Source: Roseimarinus sediminis (GTDB taxonomy: Bacteria; Bacteroidota; Bacteroidia; Bacteroidales; Prolixibacteraceae). Taken from it: a stretch of DNA of 64,000 bases. The stretch covers positions 62,001-126,000 of the forward strand of contig NZ_JBNPXV010000011.1 in NCBI RefSeq assembly GCF_050433125.1, read 5' to 3'. Both the position numbers and the translations under genes were made by a program. Numbering within the stretch: the stretch's first letter is position 1; each line of letters begins with the position of its first letter. The notes beneath the pieces are model-generated. The model ran no database searches. It saw only the letters and a list, made by a program, of their open reading frames with translations, and was not told the origin of the DNA. Positions 52,913 through 63,500 of this stretch are shown here, piece by piece.

Positions 52913-53584
52913 TTATAATTTTACTCCCTGTTCCTTCAACCTTTCCTGCCACTCTTTACTTAGCTTATTCAGGTCGTAACCCCTTCCCGAGAGGTAATTG
53001 TTAATTTTTCCCTTGTATTTTCCAAACCAGCCATGTTTTTCGCGCGAAGTACCACCATCGATGGCATGTTCGCGGGCTTCGGTGAGCCAGGTGAGGATTT
53101 GCAGTTTTTCTTCGTTGCTCAAGTCAGGGATCATGTCGACAAAACCATTGTAAGTATTGTTGAGTACACCATAAGTTAATCCGTCTTTCACCTGAGCCAC
53201 CTGTTCGCGTGAAAGCATACTATTTAGTTTTGATGTAAAAGCAAAATGATGATCGCGTATGGCGAGTTCCTGTTCGGCTTTACGCAGGTCGATTTTTGCA
53301 TTGCGTAATTCCTTGTTCCCGTCATACTCCTCGCGAATTTTAGCCACATCGGCATTCCGTTGTTCTTCGGCGTCGTTCAAAAACCGATAGTGTTCAACAA
53401 TCAAATCGCGCACCTTCAGCCTGAGCACATCATCGCTGAAAACCATCTCATCCACAATCTTATCGGCCCGGCCGGTAATCACACGGGTATAAGCTTCTTC
53501 GGGGCTTTCTCCCTCGGTTTGCGCATTCAAATTCAAGGTTAACACACTCACCATCAACCATAAAACTGGCAATATTTTCTTCAT
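52913..53584 (-). CDS. DUF3826-type exported protein (copy B)
   Basis: A 223-residue exported, charged, mostly helical protein (signal peptide about 1-21). It belongs with the copy at 41276-41926: a long helix region with a possible coiled coil (AEEQRNADVAKIREEYDGNKELRNAKIDLRKAEQ region), MIPDLSNEEKLQILTWLTEAREHAIDGG, then a basic C-terminal segment. Function unknown. An intrinsic terminator separates it from the PL1 gene upstream, so it begins a new transcript or depends on read-through. Confidence 0.7.
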   Translation of the reverse strand: MKKILPVLWLMVSVLTLNLNAQTEGESPEEAYTRVITGRADKIVDEMVFSDDVLRLKVRDLIVEHYRFLNDAEEQRNADVAKIREEYDGNKELRNAKIDLRKAEQELAIRDHHFAFTSKLNSMLSREQVAQVKDGLTYGVLNNTYNGFVDMIPDLSNEEKLQILTWLTEAREHAIDGGTSREKHGWFGKYKGKINNYLSGRGYDLNKLSKEWQERLKEQGVKL

Positions 53585-53604
53585 CTTATTTTCATTTTTA
53601 ACAA

Positions 53605-53646
53605 AAAAGGATGCAGCATTCCAAACAAGGGAAACTGCATCCTTTT
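53605..53646 (-). terminator. Intrinsic terminator inside the pectinase gene run
   Basis: On the minus strand AAAAGGATGCAG (53635-53646) pairs perfectly over 12 bp with CTGCATCCTTTT (53605-53616), followed by further Ts. It lies 11 bp after the PL1 stop and 21 bp before the DUF3826 start, so it probably lowers expression of everything downstream relative to SusCD-PL1-CE8-PL1. Confidence 0.75.
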
Positions 53647-53656
53647 GTTATTGGTT

Positions 53657-55399
53657 CTATTCAGCCATTACACCACCCTTTTCGGCCAGTGTGTCATAGT
53701 TAAAACGCAAATCGGTCCAGTCGATTTTGTTTTCAGGATCAATTCCGTTGATGTATTTCTCGATGTTGGTATAACCGTCGTTATTGCAATCTTCAACAGC
53801 ATCGGAAGGATCGTTGGGGTCAAGCCCAAGGTGTGCATATTTTTTCTCCCACTTGTCTGGCATGCCGTCTTTATCGCTGTCGACATACGCTTTTCCCTTG
53901 TATTCAGGATAACCTCCAACCTGCGAAATATCGGTGATAATTCCGATTTTATAGGAATCTTCGGGCAGACGACGATGTTTGAATTTTGGCACATCTTCAG
54001 TACTTACATTTTCGGCATATTCAATTTGTCCGGTCCGAACCACACGTGTAATTCGCTCGTCAACCGGATCACGACGCGGCATGGTTGCCCCTGCATTTTT
54101 CAGTACGTATTCGTATGCTTCCTTCGTATTCATGATATTCATATACGGCATGGGTGCAGGTGAATTTAGTTTTACCTCATCCCGGTACTTGCTAATGTCA
54201 TCTACCAGGGTTACTTCCTGATAGGGATTTTCGGGGTTGGGAACATCTTCAAAATGCACTCCCCCATTCCAGTTGTCGGCTGTTACTTTTTCATTTCCCT
54301 CAACAATATTCCCATTCACATAGGCACGTCCAAACACTCTGCGGTCGAGCTTACTACGGCCTGATTCGGGTTTCAGAATGCGGTGACTGATGGCTTCATC
54401 GAGCGGAGTAGCCGGCCCAGGTTTGAAATAGTTATTGATTATATTGAACTGGGCAGTATAGTCACCACCATCGATGGACCGATGCACCCAGTTAAACAGT
54501 ACATTGTTGGTGAAGTTGAAGATACCATTCCAGCCAATCGACGGATTGCGTCCTGCATTGTTTGCCCAGAGATTACGCATGAATGAGCAGTTCTCTCCAC
54601 CCAGTGTACTTCCGAAAGCGTGGTTCCAGGTATCAAGTGCCTCTGAAAAAATTGAATTTTGTATGGTAATGTTTACCGTGGGATATTTTGATTCCTTTTT
54701 TCCCGTGCTGTCGTTGTACATGTGACGGTAGATCGACATGTTCTCGTCGAGTCCCCAGCTGGCAGAAATATGGTCGAGCATGATGTTTCCCACTGCATTT
54801 CCACCAATGGCATCGTCGCGGCGGCCTACATTGGTTTCTCCGCGACGGAAACGTACGTGACGAATCACCACGTCGTGGGTATTGATCCAGAAACTCTCAC
54901 CCGCCACACAAATCCCGTCGCCGGGTGCTGTTTGTCCGGCTATGGTTACATAGGGAGCACGTACAATTAATGGTGATTCGAGTTGAATAATTCCGGCTAC
55001 ATTGAACACGATAATGCGGGCCCCGCCGGTTTCGCAGGCTTCGCGCAGGGTACCCGGGCCACTGTCGGCCAGGCTGGTAACGGTAATAACTTTACCACCG
55101 CGTCCGCCAAAGCTGAACATACCACCCCCCTCGGCACCCGGAAACGACGGGATGCTTGCCTGCGGTAAATCGGACGGGCGGTGTGCCCATGGTATGTAAG
55201 GTTTTCCATGCTTTGCTTCTTCCTGAATTACTGGCCATGCTTTGTCCCAGGCAGCTTTTGAGCTGGCTTCGGCTTTCTGCATCATTTCTCCTGAGGCCTT
55301 CCGAACATCGGCTGGAACATCGGGATATTGTGCCTTCACCGCACTTCCTCCCAACAGAAGTACTGATGACATTAATAATATTTTGAATCTTCTTTTCAT
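53657..55399 (-). CDS. PL1 pectate lyase with calcium-loop C-terminus
   Basis: A 580-residue exported PL1 lyase, paralogue of 47974-49674. The signal peptide ends near AVKAQ; the helical extension (WDKAWPVIQEEAKHGKPYIPW) is nearly shared. FPGAEGGGMFSFGGRGGK, the IMLDHISASWGLDE and GRNPSIG motifs and DSDKDGMPDKWEKKYAHLG with a DCNNDGYTNIEKY loop follow in the PL1 order. It acts by beta-elimination on homogalacturonan. It lies 34 bp after the CE8 gene, whose methylesterase would prepare its substrate. Confidence 0.93.
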   Translation of the reverse strand: MKRRFKILLMSSVLLLGGSAVKAQYPDVPADVRKASGEMMQKAEASSKAAWDKAWPVIQEEAKHGKPYIPWAHRPSDLPQASIPSFPGAEGGGMFSFGGRGGKVITVTSLADSGPGTLREACETGGARIIVFNVAGIIQLESPLIVRAPYVTIAGQTAPGDGICVAGESFWINTHDVVIRHVRFRRGETNVGRRDDAIGGNAVGNIMLDHISASWGLDENMSIYRHMYNDSTGKKESKYPTVNITIQNSIFSEALDTWNHAFGSTLGGENCSFMRNLWANNAGRNPSIGWNGIFNFTNNVLFNWVHRSIDGGDYTAQFNIINNYFKPGPATPLDEAISHRILKPESGRSKLDRRVFGRAYVNGNIVEGNEKVTADNWNGGVHFEDVPNPENPYQEVTLVDDISKYRDEVKLNSPAPMPYMNIMNTKEAYEYVLKNAGATMPRRDPVDERITRVVRTGQIEYAENVSTEDVPKFKHRRLPEDSYKIGIITDISQVGGYPEYKGKAYVDSDKDGMPDKWEKKYAHLGLDPNDPSDAVEDCNNDGYTNIEKYINGIDPENKIDWTDLRFNYDTLAEKGGVMAE

Positions 55400-55433
55400 C
55401 TCAATTTTTTTAAATAGTTAGCAATTGTTGTGC

Positions 55434-56873
55434 TTAATGCTTGTAAAATTTTCTGATCGTTGTATTTCCATTTTCATCTTCTGCCTTAAGCAGGTAGAAT
55501 GAAGGGGAGAGCTCCTGCAGCGAATGATGAAGGGCATGCTTAAAATCAGCTACCTTCCTTCCAGCTGCATCGTAAACAATAAGGCTTACAGGTTTAGTAG
55601 TGCTGATGTTGTTGTTCCTGATAACCAATTCAGGAACATTTTTCATTGTCACGTTACCGGTAAGCAGGTGTTCATTGGTATCGTTACTTAATCCTCCATG
55701 ATCGCGTACCGAACGCAGCACCACTTTGTCGGGGTCGATATTTGTTGCCTCAAGCTGGTTTTGTTCACTAATGGAAAAGAAGTTCCCATCGTGAAAAATC
55801 ACGTAGCCAATGGCAGCTTCTACCGCATCCCAGGTCAGCAATCCGTTGTTGTAACTTATATTTTCAGGGGCAGCCAGGGCACGTGCCAGCGATTCAGGAT
55901 TCCATTCTTCTCCGTTCTTCTTATAGAAAAAATCGTATTTATAGAAATTCTGTATGCGCGCATCGGTAATTTGCTCACTCCAGCTCGCTCGTTGTGAAAT
56001 ATCGACAGGATTGCCGTCAAAATCGGTATTCTTATACTCACCGTAAAACCCCGACAAGTGGTTGTCGTTGTTCCAGGTTGACCAGCCTTCGTGCCTGATG
56101 TGGCTGCCCAGCCGGCAGTAAATGTAAACCGATGAGGCATCGGGTTGCCATGGGCGGCCCAGGTAGTAACTCCGATCGGGAACATCATTACTGGCGGTGA
56201 TATCGCTGTTGATGATCATCAGCCCGTGATAGAACTTGTTCCCCGACGAAAAAGTAGTTACCAGTTTGGTGTCGCTGGGCGCTGTGATGTACTGCCCGCC
56301 TTTCACACAGTTGACGGTACAATGGTCGAACACTGCAGTGGCATCGCCGTAAATAAAGTCGGTAGCCCCTTCGATGGTACAATCGTAATTGTACTGCCGG
56401 TTTTTGTGGGCGTAGTAGGTATCCTGAAAACCGGTGAAACGGCAGTTCTTATAAACGCCCTTATCGCCCACCGTGCGGATGGCCAGCGCCTGTCCCACAT
56501 TGCCAGCCGTATTTTCGACCGTCACATTTTCCATGTAGAATTCGCTGCCTTCGACCATCAGGGTGTAAGTGTCGGCACTCGACATGCCATCCACTCCTGC
56601 ACGGTCGTTCCAGCTGATGATCACCTTGTCGCGATGTTCGCCAATTACACTCACCCTGTTTTTGGCAGCCGGCACTACAATTTTCTCGGTGTAAATCCCG
56701 GCTTTAACAAAAATCAGGGTCCGTTCATTGCTGTTATCGGGTACTGCATTCAATGCTTCCTGCAAAGTGCTAAAGTCTCCGCTGCCGGAGCCATCGACCA
56801 CCATGTCGAAAACAGTTGCCTGTGCCAGACCTGCAATGATAAGTAGTGAAAGTGTAATTAGAAAACTCCGCAT
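55434..56873 (-). CDS. CE8 pectin methylesterase with T9SS sorting domain
   Basis: A 479-residue secreted pectin methylesterase that removes methyl esters from galacturonan. After the signal peptide (about 1-19), the beta-helix carries the full CE8 site: Gln128 (VGQALAIR), Asp151 (GFQDTYYA), Asp172 (DFIYGDA) and Arg240/Trp242 (LGRPW). The catalytic domain ends near residue 330; a linker domain and a C-terminal T9SS-type domain (SLIVYDAAGRKVADF, then FYLLKAEDENGNTTIRKFYK) follow, predicting surface display. It lies 15 bp after one PL1 gene and 34 bp before another, giving the de-esterify-then-cleave pair. Confidence 0.95.
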   Translation of the reverse strand: MRSFLITLSLLIIAGLAQATVFDMVVDGSGSGDFSTLQEALNAVPDNSNERTLIFVKAGIYTEKIVVPAAKNRVSVIGEHRDKVIISWNDRAGVDGMSSADTYTLMVEGSEFYMENVTVENTAGNVGQALAIRTVGDKGVYKNCRFTGFQDTYYAHKNRQYNYDCTIEGATDFIYGDATAVFDHCTVNCVKGGQYITAPSDTKLVTTFSSGNKFYHGLMIINSDITASNDVPDRSYYLGRPWQPDASSVYIYCRLGSHIRHEGWSTWNNDNHLSGFYGEYKNTDFDGNPVDISQRASWSEQITDARIQNFYKYDFFYKKNGEEWNPESLARALAAPENISYNNGLLTWDAVEAAIGYVIFHDGNFFSISEQNQLEATNIDPDKVVLRSVRDHGGLSNDTNEHLLTGNVTMKNVPELVIRNNNISTTKPVSLIVYDAAGRKVADFKHALHHSLQELSPSFYLLKAEDENGNTTIRKFYKH

Positions 56874-56888
56874 GAACTGGTGGTTGTT

Positions 56889-58724
56889 TTATTGTTTCAA
56901 TAATTTTGTCTGATAGATTTCGCCATTTCCGGCGGTGGCTTTCACAAAGTAAATTCCGGAGTTCAGCCTGGCAACGTTCAACTCACGAATGCCATCGTGA
57001 TTCACGCTTTCCATCATTCTTATTCCCGAAAGACTGTAAACTTCAAGTTTTACAATATTCTGTCCTCCCTGAATATAGAGCATGTCGACAGCCGGATTAG
57101 GATATACATTCAGGCCGGGGCGCTTTTTCAATTGGCTGATACTGGTCACAACATCGTTGTATTTTACCGAATCGGCCGCATCGATTTCAACACCGGTGAG
57201 TTCATTCAGGTAGATTTCAAGATAACTGTAACCACTGGCGGTGATGGTCATAAAATCGGTGGGATCGGCAGGATCCAAATCGTTGCTTGTCTCCCAGGCA
57301 TCGGGCAAACCATCGCCATCGCTGTCGGCTGGAGACTGCTCACTCCCCACGCTTTCATAAACACTCCAGGCTGTTGTTCCTTCGGGAGCATCGGATGGTA
57401 CGAGGTTATTTTGGGTGTCAATCAATCCCGAAGCAACACCTTTCTTAGGAGTTTCCTGTCCATCGTTGGTGGTATATTCGTAGCGCACGATATCTACTTC
57501 GCCGCTTACTTCCTTCACCAGCCGCTGGTCGTGGGCATCGCGCTGCGGCAATGAAGCCCCGGCATGAGCCAATACATCGGTGTAGGCATCGGAGGCACTC
57601 TGGCTGTAACGTTCGTACTTTTCGAGACTGCCATCAGCTTTTACAGCTTCCACTTCGGAACGGATGTTGGCAATGCCTCCCACATTCGATCCGTCGACAC
57701 CCAGCCAGTTGTCGTTGGAACGCTGTTCGTTTCCTTCCATAATGTTTCCGCTGAAGTACCATTGGGCATAACCGTCGAACTGTACCCCGCTGCGGTTACT
57801 CGAAGGGCGTGCAAAATATTCGCCCGAAGTGGCCGGGCCGGGTTTGAAATAATTGTTGACCACATTGGTGGCACAAAAGCCCTTGCCGCTGGTTCCTTCC
57901 CATTCGCCACCATAAAAGGCACCACTGCTGCCCCAGTTGAAGTTCACATTGTTGCGGTAGTCGACCAATGCCTCGATGTCGTTTTTATTCGATCCGTTGA
58001 TTCGGGGCATGCGTGAATTATGGTGAGCCAGCAGGTTGTGATGGTACGAGGCATATTCGCCGCCCCACTGGGTACCGTAACCACGATCGCCCTTTTTATG
58101 GATGGAGTGAAACAGCGATTCGCTGATGATACACCACTGAACCGAAGTATTTTCATTGCTCGAAAAGTGGGTGGTTTCTTCGATGGCCCAGCTGAAAGTA
58201 CAGTGGTCGATAATAAAATTTCCACCGTTTTCGATGCGGAATGCCGACACTTCATCACCCGACACATCGCCCGGACGAGAGCGGATGTAACGCACAATGA
58301 TGTTTGAAGAACCCGAAAAATTCAGCGTTCCTCCTCCAAAACAGATGCCACCACCAGGGGCTGTTTGTCCGGCTATGGTCAGGTTCTTTGTTTTGCATTT
58401 AATATCCTGCTTCAGCATAATTACGCCGCCCACCTTGAAAATAATGGTTGTAGGAATTTTCAATGTCACATTGTTATAAAGTGTATCCTGCTGAGCCAGT
58501 GCCCAGCGAAAGCTTCCTTCGATGAGCGCTTCGCCTTCGGCATTGTCTTCGAGATTGGTAACAGCCACCACTTTAGGGGTCAGAAACGAATTGTCGCCCC
58601 GGCCTCCTGAAGCAAAGCGCCCGTAACCTTCAGCCCCGGGGAAAGCCAGTTGCTGACCCCATGAGCCGAAACCCGTTGTTAATACCATGATTGCTGCAAT
58701 CAGCAGCTTATGAAAAATTCGCAT
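56889..58724 (-). CDS. PL1 pectate lyase with T9SS sorting domain
   Basis: A 611-residue secreted PL1 lyase. Signal peptide about 1-23, beta-helix from FPGAEGYGRFASGGRGDNS, PL1 motifs FIIDHCTFSWAIEE and SRMPRING, calcium-type loop DSDGDGLPDAWETSNDLDP, and a C-terminal T9SS domain (LNVYPNPAVDMLYIQGG to LNSGIYFVKATAGNG). Together with the CE8 enzyme it should work on the cell surface, giving oligosaccharides to the SusCD pair encoded upstream. It lies 30 bp after susD. Confidence 0.94.
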   Translation of the reverse strand: MRIFHKLLIAAIMVLTTGFGSWGQQLAFPGAEGYGRFASGGRGDNSFLTPKVVAVTNLEDNAEGEALIEGSFRWALAQQDTLYNNVTLKIPTTIIFKVGGVIMLKQDIKCKTKNLTIAGQTAPGGGICFGGGTLNFSGSSNIIVRYIRSRPGDVSGDEVSAFRIENGGNFIIDHCTFSWAIEETTHFSSNENTSVQWCIISESLFHSIHKKGDRGYGTQWGGEYASYHHNLLAHHNSRMPRINGSNKNDIEALVDYRNNVNFNWGSSGAFYGGEWEGTSGKGFCATNVVNNYFKPGPATSGEYFARPSSNRSGVQFDGYAQWYFSGNIMEGNEQRSNDNWLGVDGSNVGGIANIRSEVEAVKADGSLEKYERYSQSASDAYTDVLAHAGASLPQRDAHDQRLVKEVSGEVDIVRYEYTTNDGQETPKKGVASGLIDTQNNLVPSDAPEGTTAWSVYESVGSEQSPADSDGDGLPDAWETSNDLDPADPTDFMTITASGYSYLEIYLNELTGVEIDAADSVKYNDVVTSISQLKKRPGLNVYPNPAVDMLYIQGGQNIVKLEVYSLSGIRMMESVNHDGIRELNVARLNSGIYFVKATAGNGEIYQTKLLKQ

Positions 58725-58754
58725 AGTTTATCTTCTTTCTTATTATTTCTACAA

Positions 58755-60587
58755 TTATTCTGCCAGCGGGTCGAAGGTACCGTACACCCAACCCTTGGTT
58801 TGCTCTATGGCCTCGCCGCGGGTAAGGAAATTGCCTGGTATCGCAAAGAAGTCATATAATTCGCGATAATTGATCGCCTGCACCTGTCCGCCCACAATGG
58901 CTTCCATTTCCTTGAGCTCGATTTCAAAATAGCTGTTCAGGTTTTCGGCATCGTTGATGTCGACATAACCAAAATAAACCGCCGTGTCGAGCCTGCTATA
59001 GCCATGGTATTCAGCGCCCGGCTCATTGATGCGTTGATCCCAGGGTTTTTTGGCTTTGTAATTAAAGCCATGACGTTTGTTTCCATTGAATTTCTTAACC
59101 AATTCACCCAGATCGTTTCGGTACATAAGTCTTCGGCGCAGATCGAAATAACGTTTGTTCTCGAAAGCAAATTCCACCTGACGTTCAATCATAATCAATT
59201 CGCGCAATTTTTCTTTCGAAACACTGTTGCTGATTCCATAGCTTCCGTCGCCTGCTTCAATTCCTGCACGTGCCCTGATGGCACGTATGTTTTCGAGTGC
59301 CTCATCCTTTTTACCGAGTTCATTGGCACATTCGGCGATGTTGAGCAACACTTCGGCGTAGCGCAATTCGATCCATGAAGTACCGGTTTGCCCGATACTC
59401 TCCACCGGAATGTTGGAATCGGTTGCCTTACAGTTGAAAAAGCTGGTTCCCGATTTGGTATTTCCCTCGTAACGGTTTCGGTCATACGACCATTGAATGT
59501 TATTGGTTCTGCCGGTCATAGGCCATTCACAACCATTGTAGGCAATGGTCGCATAGAAACGTGGGTCGCGGTTTTGCCAGAAATAGGTTGAATCATAACC
59601 CGAGCCAGTTTCGCTGATCAATTTTCCGTTGGCCATGGGGAAGGCTTTCACCAGTTCCCAGGTTGGCTGGTAACCAAAATTACCACCTCCCGATCGGGGA
59701 CGTACACTGCTTTCCCATCCGGTTGAGAACTCGGTACTGATTGAAGGGTCGTAACGTTTAAAAATGATGGCTTCGGTATTACTCAGTACACTTGAGGTGA
59801 AAATCGTTGAAAAATCGGAATGCAAAGCACGCGGTGTATTCATTTGTGACAAGAGTTCATCGGCCTGCTTGCTTGCATCGTAAGCCTGCTGCCAGCGTTC
59901 CTGCTTGTTGTCACGGTTAAACAGCGGGCTGGCCCAGCTCAGCAGAATGCGACCCTTGAAGGCAGCAGCTGCACCACTGGTAATCCGACCATTGTCTTCG
60001 GCCAGCGGCCAGTCAACTGGCAAAGCACTGATTGCCTGATCGAGATCCTGAATAATCAGCTGAAACGATTCGGCGGTGGTGCTTCGGGGTATATCCAACT
60101 CATCGGTAAAAGGATCGAGCGGTTCAAAGATCATGGGTATTCCACCATAAAGCTGTACCATTTCCCAGTAACGATAAGCCCTGAAAAACAAAGCCTGTCC
60201 CAGTATGGTTCCCTTAATGCTGTCGTCGAGCGCCGAATTTTCGAGACCATTAATACAGAAATTAATTCTCCGGATGGCCTGATACTTTTCACGGTGCATC
60301 ACTTTTAAGGCATCGATATCGTTTTCAGTCACCAAACCATACATGAAGTTGATATAGCTCTCCGACGAAGAAAACATTTCGTCGGTCATGGCACTGTTTT
60401 CACCCAGCGACATGCCCGGCATGTTGGCTGCATAGAGGGTATTTACATAAAGGGTTGCCTGTACCGGATTGTCCCAGATCATGTCGTCGACCGAGTTCAG
60501 GTCGCGTTTATCCAATACGTCGACACAAGCCGCCAGGAAGATGCTGATCGACAGCAGAACGATAATATTGTAGTTTCTGATTTTCAT
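58755..60587 (-). CDS. SusD-like surface glycan-binding lipoprotein (third pair)
   Basis: A 610-residue SusD/RagB lipoprotein with lipobox Cys21 (SIFLAACVDVLD). GQALFFRAYRYWEMVQLYGGIPMIFEPL and LRYAEVLLNIAECANELGK with QVEFAFENKRYFDLRRR are family landmarks. It lies 5 bp after its susC and is probably the binding cap for pectic oligosaccharides made by the surface PL1/CE8 enzymes encoded next. It is not a close copy of the other two SusD proteins here. Confidence 0.95.
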   Translation of the reverse strand: MKIRNYNIIVLLSISIFLAACVDVLDKRDLNSVDDMIWDNPVQATLYVNTLYAANMPGMSLGENSAMTDEMFSSSESYINFMYGLVTENDIDALKVMHREKYQAIRRINFCINGLENSALDDSIKGTILGQALFFRAYRYWEMVQLYGGIPMIFEPLDPFTDELDIPRSTTAESFQLIIQDLDQAISALPVDWPLAEDNGRITSGAAAAFKGRILLSWASPLFNRDNKQERWQQAYDASKQADELLSQMNTPRALHSDFSTIFTSSVLSNTEAIIFKRYDPSISTEFSTGWESSVRPRSGGGNFGYQPTWELVKAFPMANGKLISETGSGYDSTYFWQNRDPRFYATIAYNGCEWPMTGRTNNIQWSYDRNRYEGNTKSGTSFFNCKATDSNIPVESIGQTGTSWIELRYAEVLLNIAECANELGKKDEALENIRAIRARAGIEAGDGSYGISNSVSKEKLRELIMIERQVEFAFENKRYFDLRRRLMYRNDLGELVKKFNGNKRHGFNYKAKKPWDQRINEPGAEYHGYSRLDTAVYFGYVDINDAENLNSYFEIELKEMEAIVGGQVQAINYRELYDFFAIPGNFLTRGEAIEQTKGWVYGTFDPLAE

Positions 60588-60592
60588 GGCTC

Positions 60593-63500
60593 TTATATTT
60601 TAAGATTTACACCAAAGCTGAAAGTTCTCAACAAAGGATAGGTATTGAACCTTGCAATGGCATCTTCTTTATAATCGAAGGTAGAGATGGGAGTCCAGAG
60701 ATTGCTTCCCACAAAGAAAATACGCAGATCGGGGATGCCCCATTTACGCGAAAGATCGGCTGGTATGTTGTACGAAACATTGATGTTGCGCAAGCGAAGC
60801 TGAAAAACATCACGCATCCAGAAAGTAGATACCAGCTGATTGTATTCGGCAAAACGTGGATTGGGATAAGCTGCATCGGTATTGTCAGGAGTCCAGTAAT
60901 CGGCCCAGAATGCCGGGGCATTCTCACTTTCGGTGGGTACGGTACGTGCCAGCTTGTCGACCACCTTATTGGTAATTCCATACGACATCCCCCAAAGCAT
61001 GCTAAATTTTACGCCCTTATAGGTAGCTCCCATTGAGATATTCGATGGGAGGAGATTTTTCAACACAAGATGATCGTTCACCCTTTCGACATAGGTTTTA
61101 TCGGAAGAAATGGTGTTTTCCACATCAATTTTACCATCGGGCTCGAAAACCACAGGGGGTTCGCCGGCCGACAAATCACCGGGACGGCCTATGTCCTGCA
61201 GAAAAATGGCTCCTAATAAATCGGTCTCACCTCCAATGGTGTAGGGGTGTCCCCATTTTTCGATCCATTCGGCATTGATGGCATCGAGTTGTTCCTGGGT
61301 GCGGATAATGCCGTTGGAAATATATCCTTCCTCACGACCTGCTGCAAAAGTGCTCTGCTCGATCGGATAACGGAAGTCGTTGGGTTGCTTATCGGTTGGA
61401 CGGTCAAGAATGCGGTTGCTTCCAAAGGAGAAGACCCCCTTGATGTTCCAACGGAAATCGTTGTTAATTTCACCGTTGTATCCCAGTTCCATGTCGTAGC
61501 CCCAGGCCTCGAGTCGCCCGATATTTTCACTCGGCATTTCATCAATTCCGGAGGTCACGGGGAAAATGGTGGTTTGCTTGTCAAGAATATCGTACTGATA
61601 AGTATAATAAGCATCGAGCGACACACTCAGTCGTTGTTCCAGAAATTTGAAATCAAAACCCAGGTTGTTCATGAACGACTTTTCCCAGGTCACGCCCGTA
61701 CTCACCACGTCGGTTTTACCTGCAATGCCCATACCTCCTACCGGAGATCCACCAAACAGATAGGCAATAGTGGAAGGACCATACGAAAGCAGATACTCAT
61801 AATTTCCTACTGAATTGTATCCGGTCAAACCGGTTGAATACCTTATTTTTAGAAAATTAATAAAAGCCAGATGATCCTTCATGAAATTCTCGTTCGAAGC
61901 AATCCAGCCGACAGATGCTGCGGGGAAGACTGCCGAGCGGTATCCCGGAGCAAATTTGACGGTATTTTCGTAGCGAACGGTCGATTCCAAAAGGTATTTA
62001 TCATCATAGGAATAATTCAAACGGGCTACCATGCCAAGATCACCGCTTTCATTCATCGTTCCGTCGGTGGTAGCTGCTCCTTTTGAGTTGAAGGCATTCT
62101 GAGTATGGATGCCGTAAATCAGCATTTGTTCGGCGGTGGCTCCAAAAGCGTAACCACTGCTCTCCGCCTGCTCATAAGTAAGGAACGATGCGACCTTGTG
62201 TTTTCCAAAGGTTCGGTTATAATTCAAATTCACATTGAGCTGATAACGCTGACCATAGCTATACGACTCATTGATACGATCGGAATTGGTAATTGTTGCC
62301 ACAGGTCCACCCGCTATGTTTTCATCCAGCTGATTACTTAACAGCAGTCTGTAATCTCCTTTAGGAAGAAAATTATACAGCTCATAGGGGATACGGTATT
62401 CTTTGGAATAGTAATGATTCTCGCGACGGCTAAAACTGGCCGATGCACTTAAACCCTTGATTTTTTCAAATTCATAGCTTAAACGCAGATTAAGCGTATT
62501 GCCCTTATCGACATTCTTCTTATAGCTTTCGGTATTAAAAATGGCGAATGGGTTGTATCCATCAATATTTACTGCTTTTCCATCGATATAAGGAACGGTC
62601 CATCGGGGCGCCTGAAGCAGTTGTTCAAAAATACCCTGCATGGTATTGGTACCGGTAGCGCCAATGTATGGCCGGGTAAAATCGCGGCTATCGAGCGAAA
62701 TGGTTACTGCAGCCTGAAGTCCTTTCACAACGTTGGCATCAAAGCCCATACGGTACGAGTGTTTACCCACACCCATGTCGTCGAAGTTTCCTCCATTGTA
62801 TACAAATGAACCACCCGCAAAATATTGTACCTTTTCACTTCCCCCCGAAACATTGATGGTGTGACGGGTAACGGCTGCGGTTTTCCAGGCTTCATCAAGC
62901 CAGTTGTAGTTATGATTCTTCAGTTCGTTCAACTCGGCATCACTGATTACGTTCCACTCCGGGTCGTTTACTTTGATTGCATTGAGCATGCGTGCATGGT
63001 CATACGAACTGAGCATTTCAGTTTGGGTGGTGGCATCTGAAATCCCCACACTTCCCGAATAGCTGATGCGAAGTTTTCCTTCACGTCCCCGCTTGGTTTT
63101 CACCAGGATGACTCCGTTGGCTCCCTTACTGCCATATACGGCAGCCGAAGCATCTTTCAGGATGGAGAAGCTTTCAATTTCCGAAGGATCGAGTACATCG
63201 TATTCGGCCTGGGTTACTTCAAAACCATCGACAATGTAAAGTGGCGAAGGATCCTTGGCTCCACCTCCCGCTTCACCAAAAGTGGTTTCGGCCCTGATTT
63301 TAATCCGTGTGGTTGCCCCCGGGTTACCGGTGGGCTGTGCCGGCGAAACCGAAACACCCGCCAAACGGCCTTCAAGCAGATTGGTAAGGTTGGTTACCGG
63401 AATATCTTCAATTTCTTTCGACGACATGCTCGACACCGATCCCAGCAGGTTTTCCCGCTTTACTTCGCCATAACCAACAATTACTACTTCGTCGAGGTCG

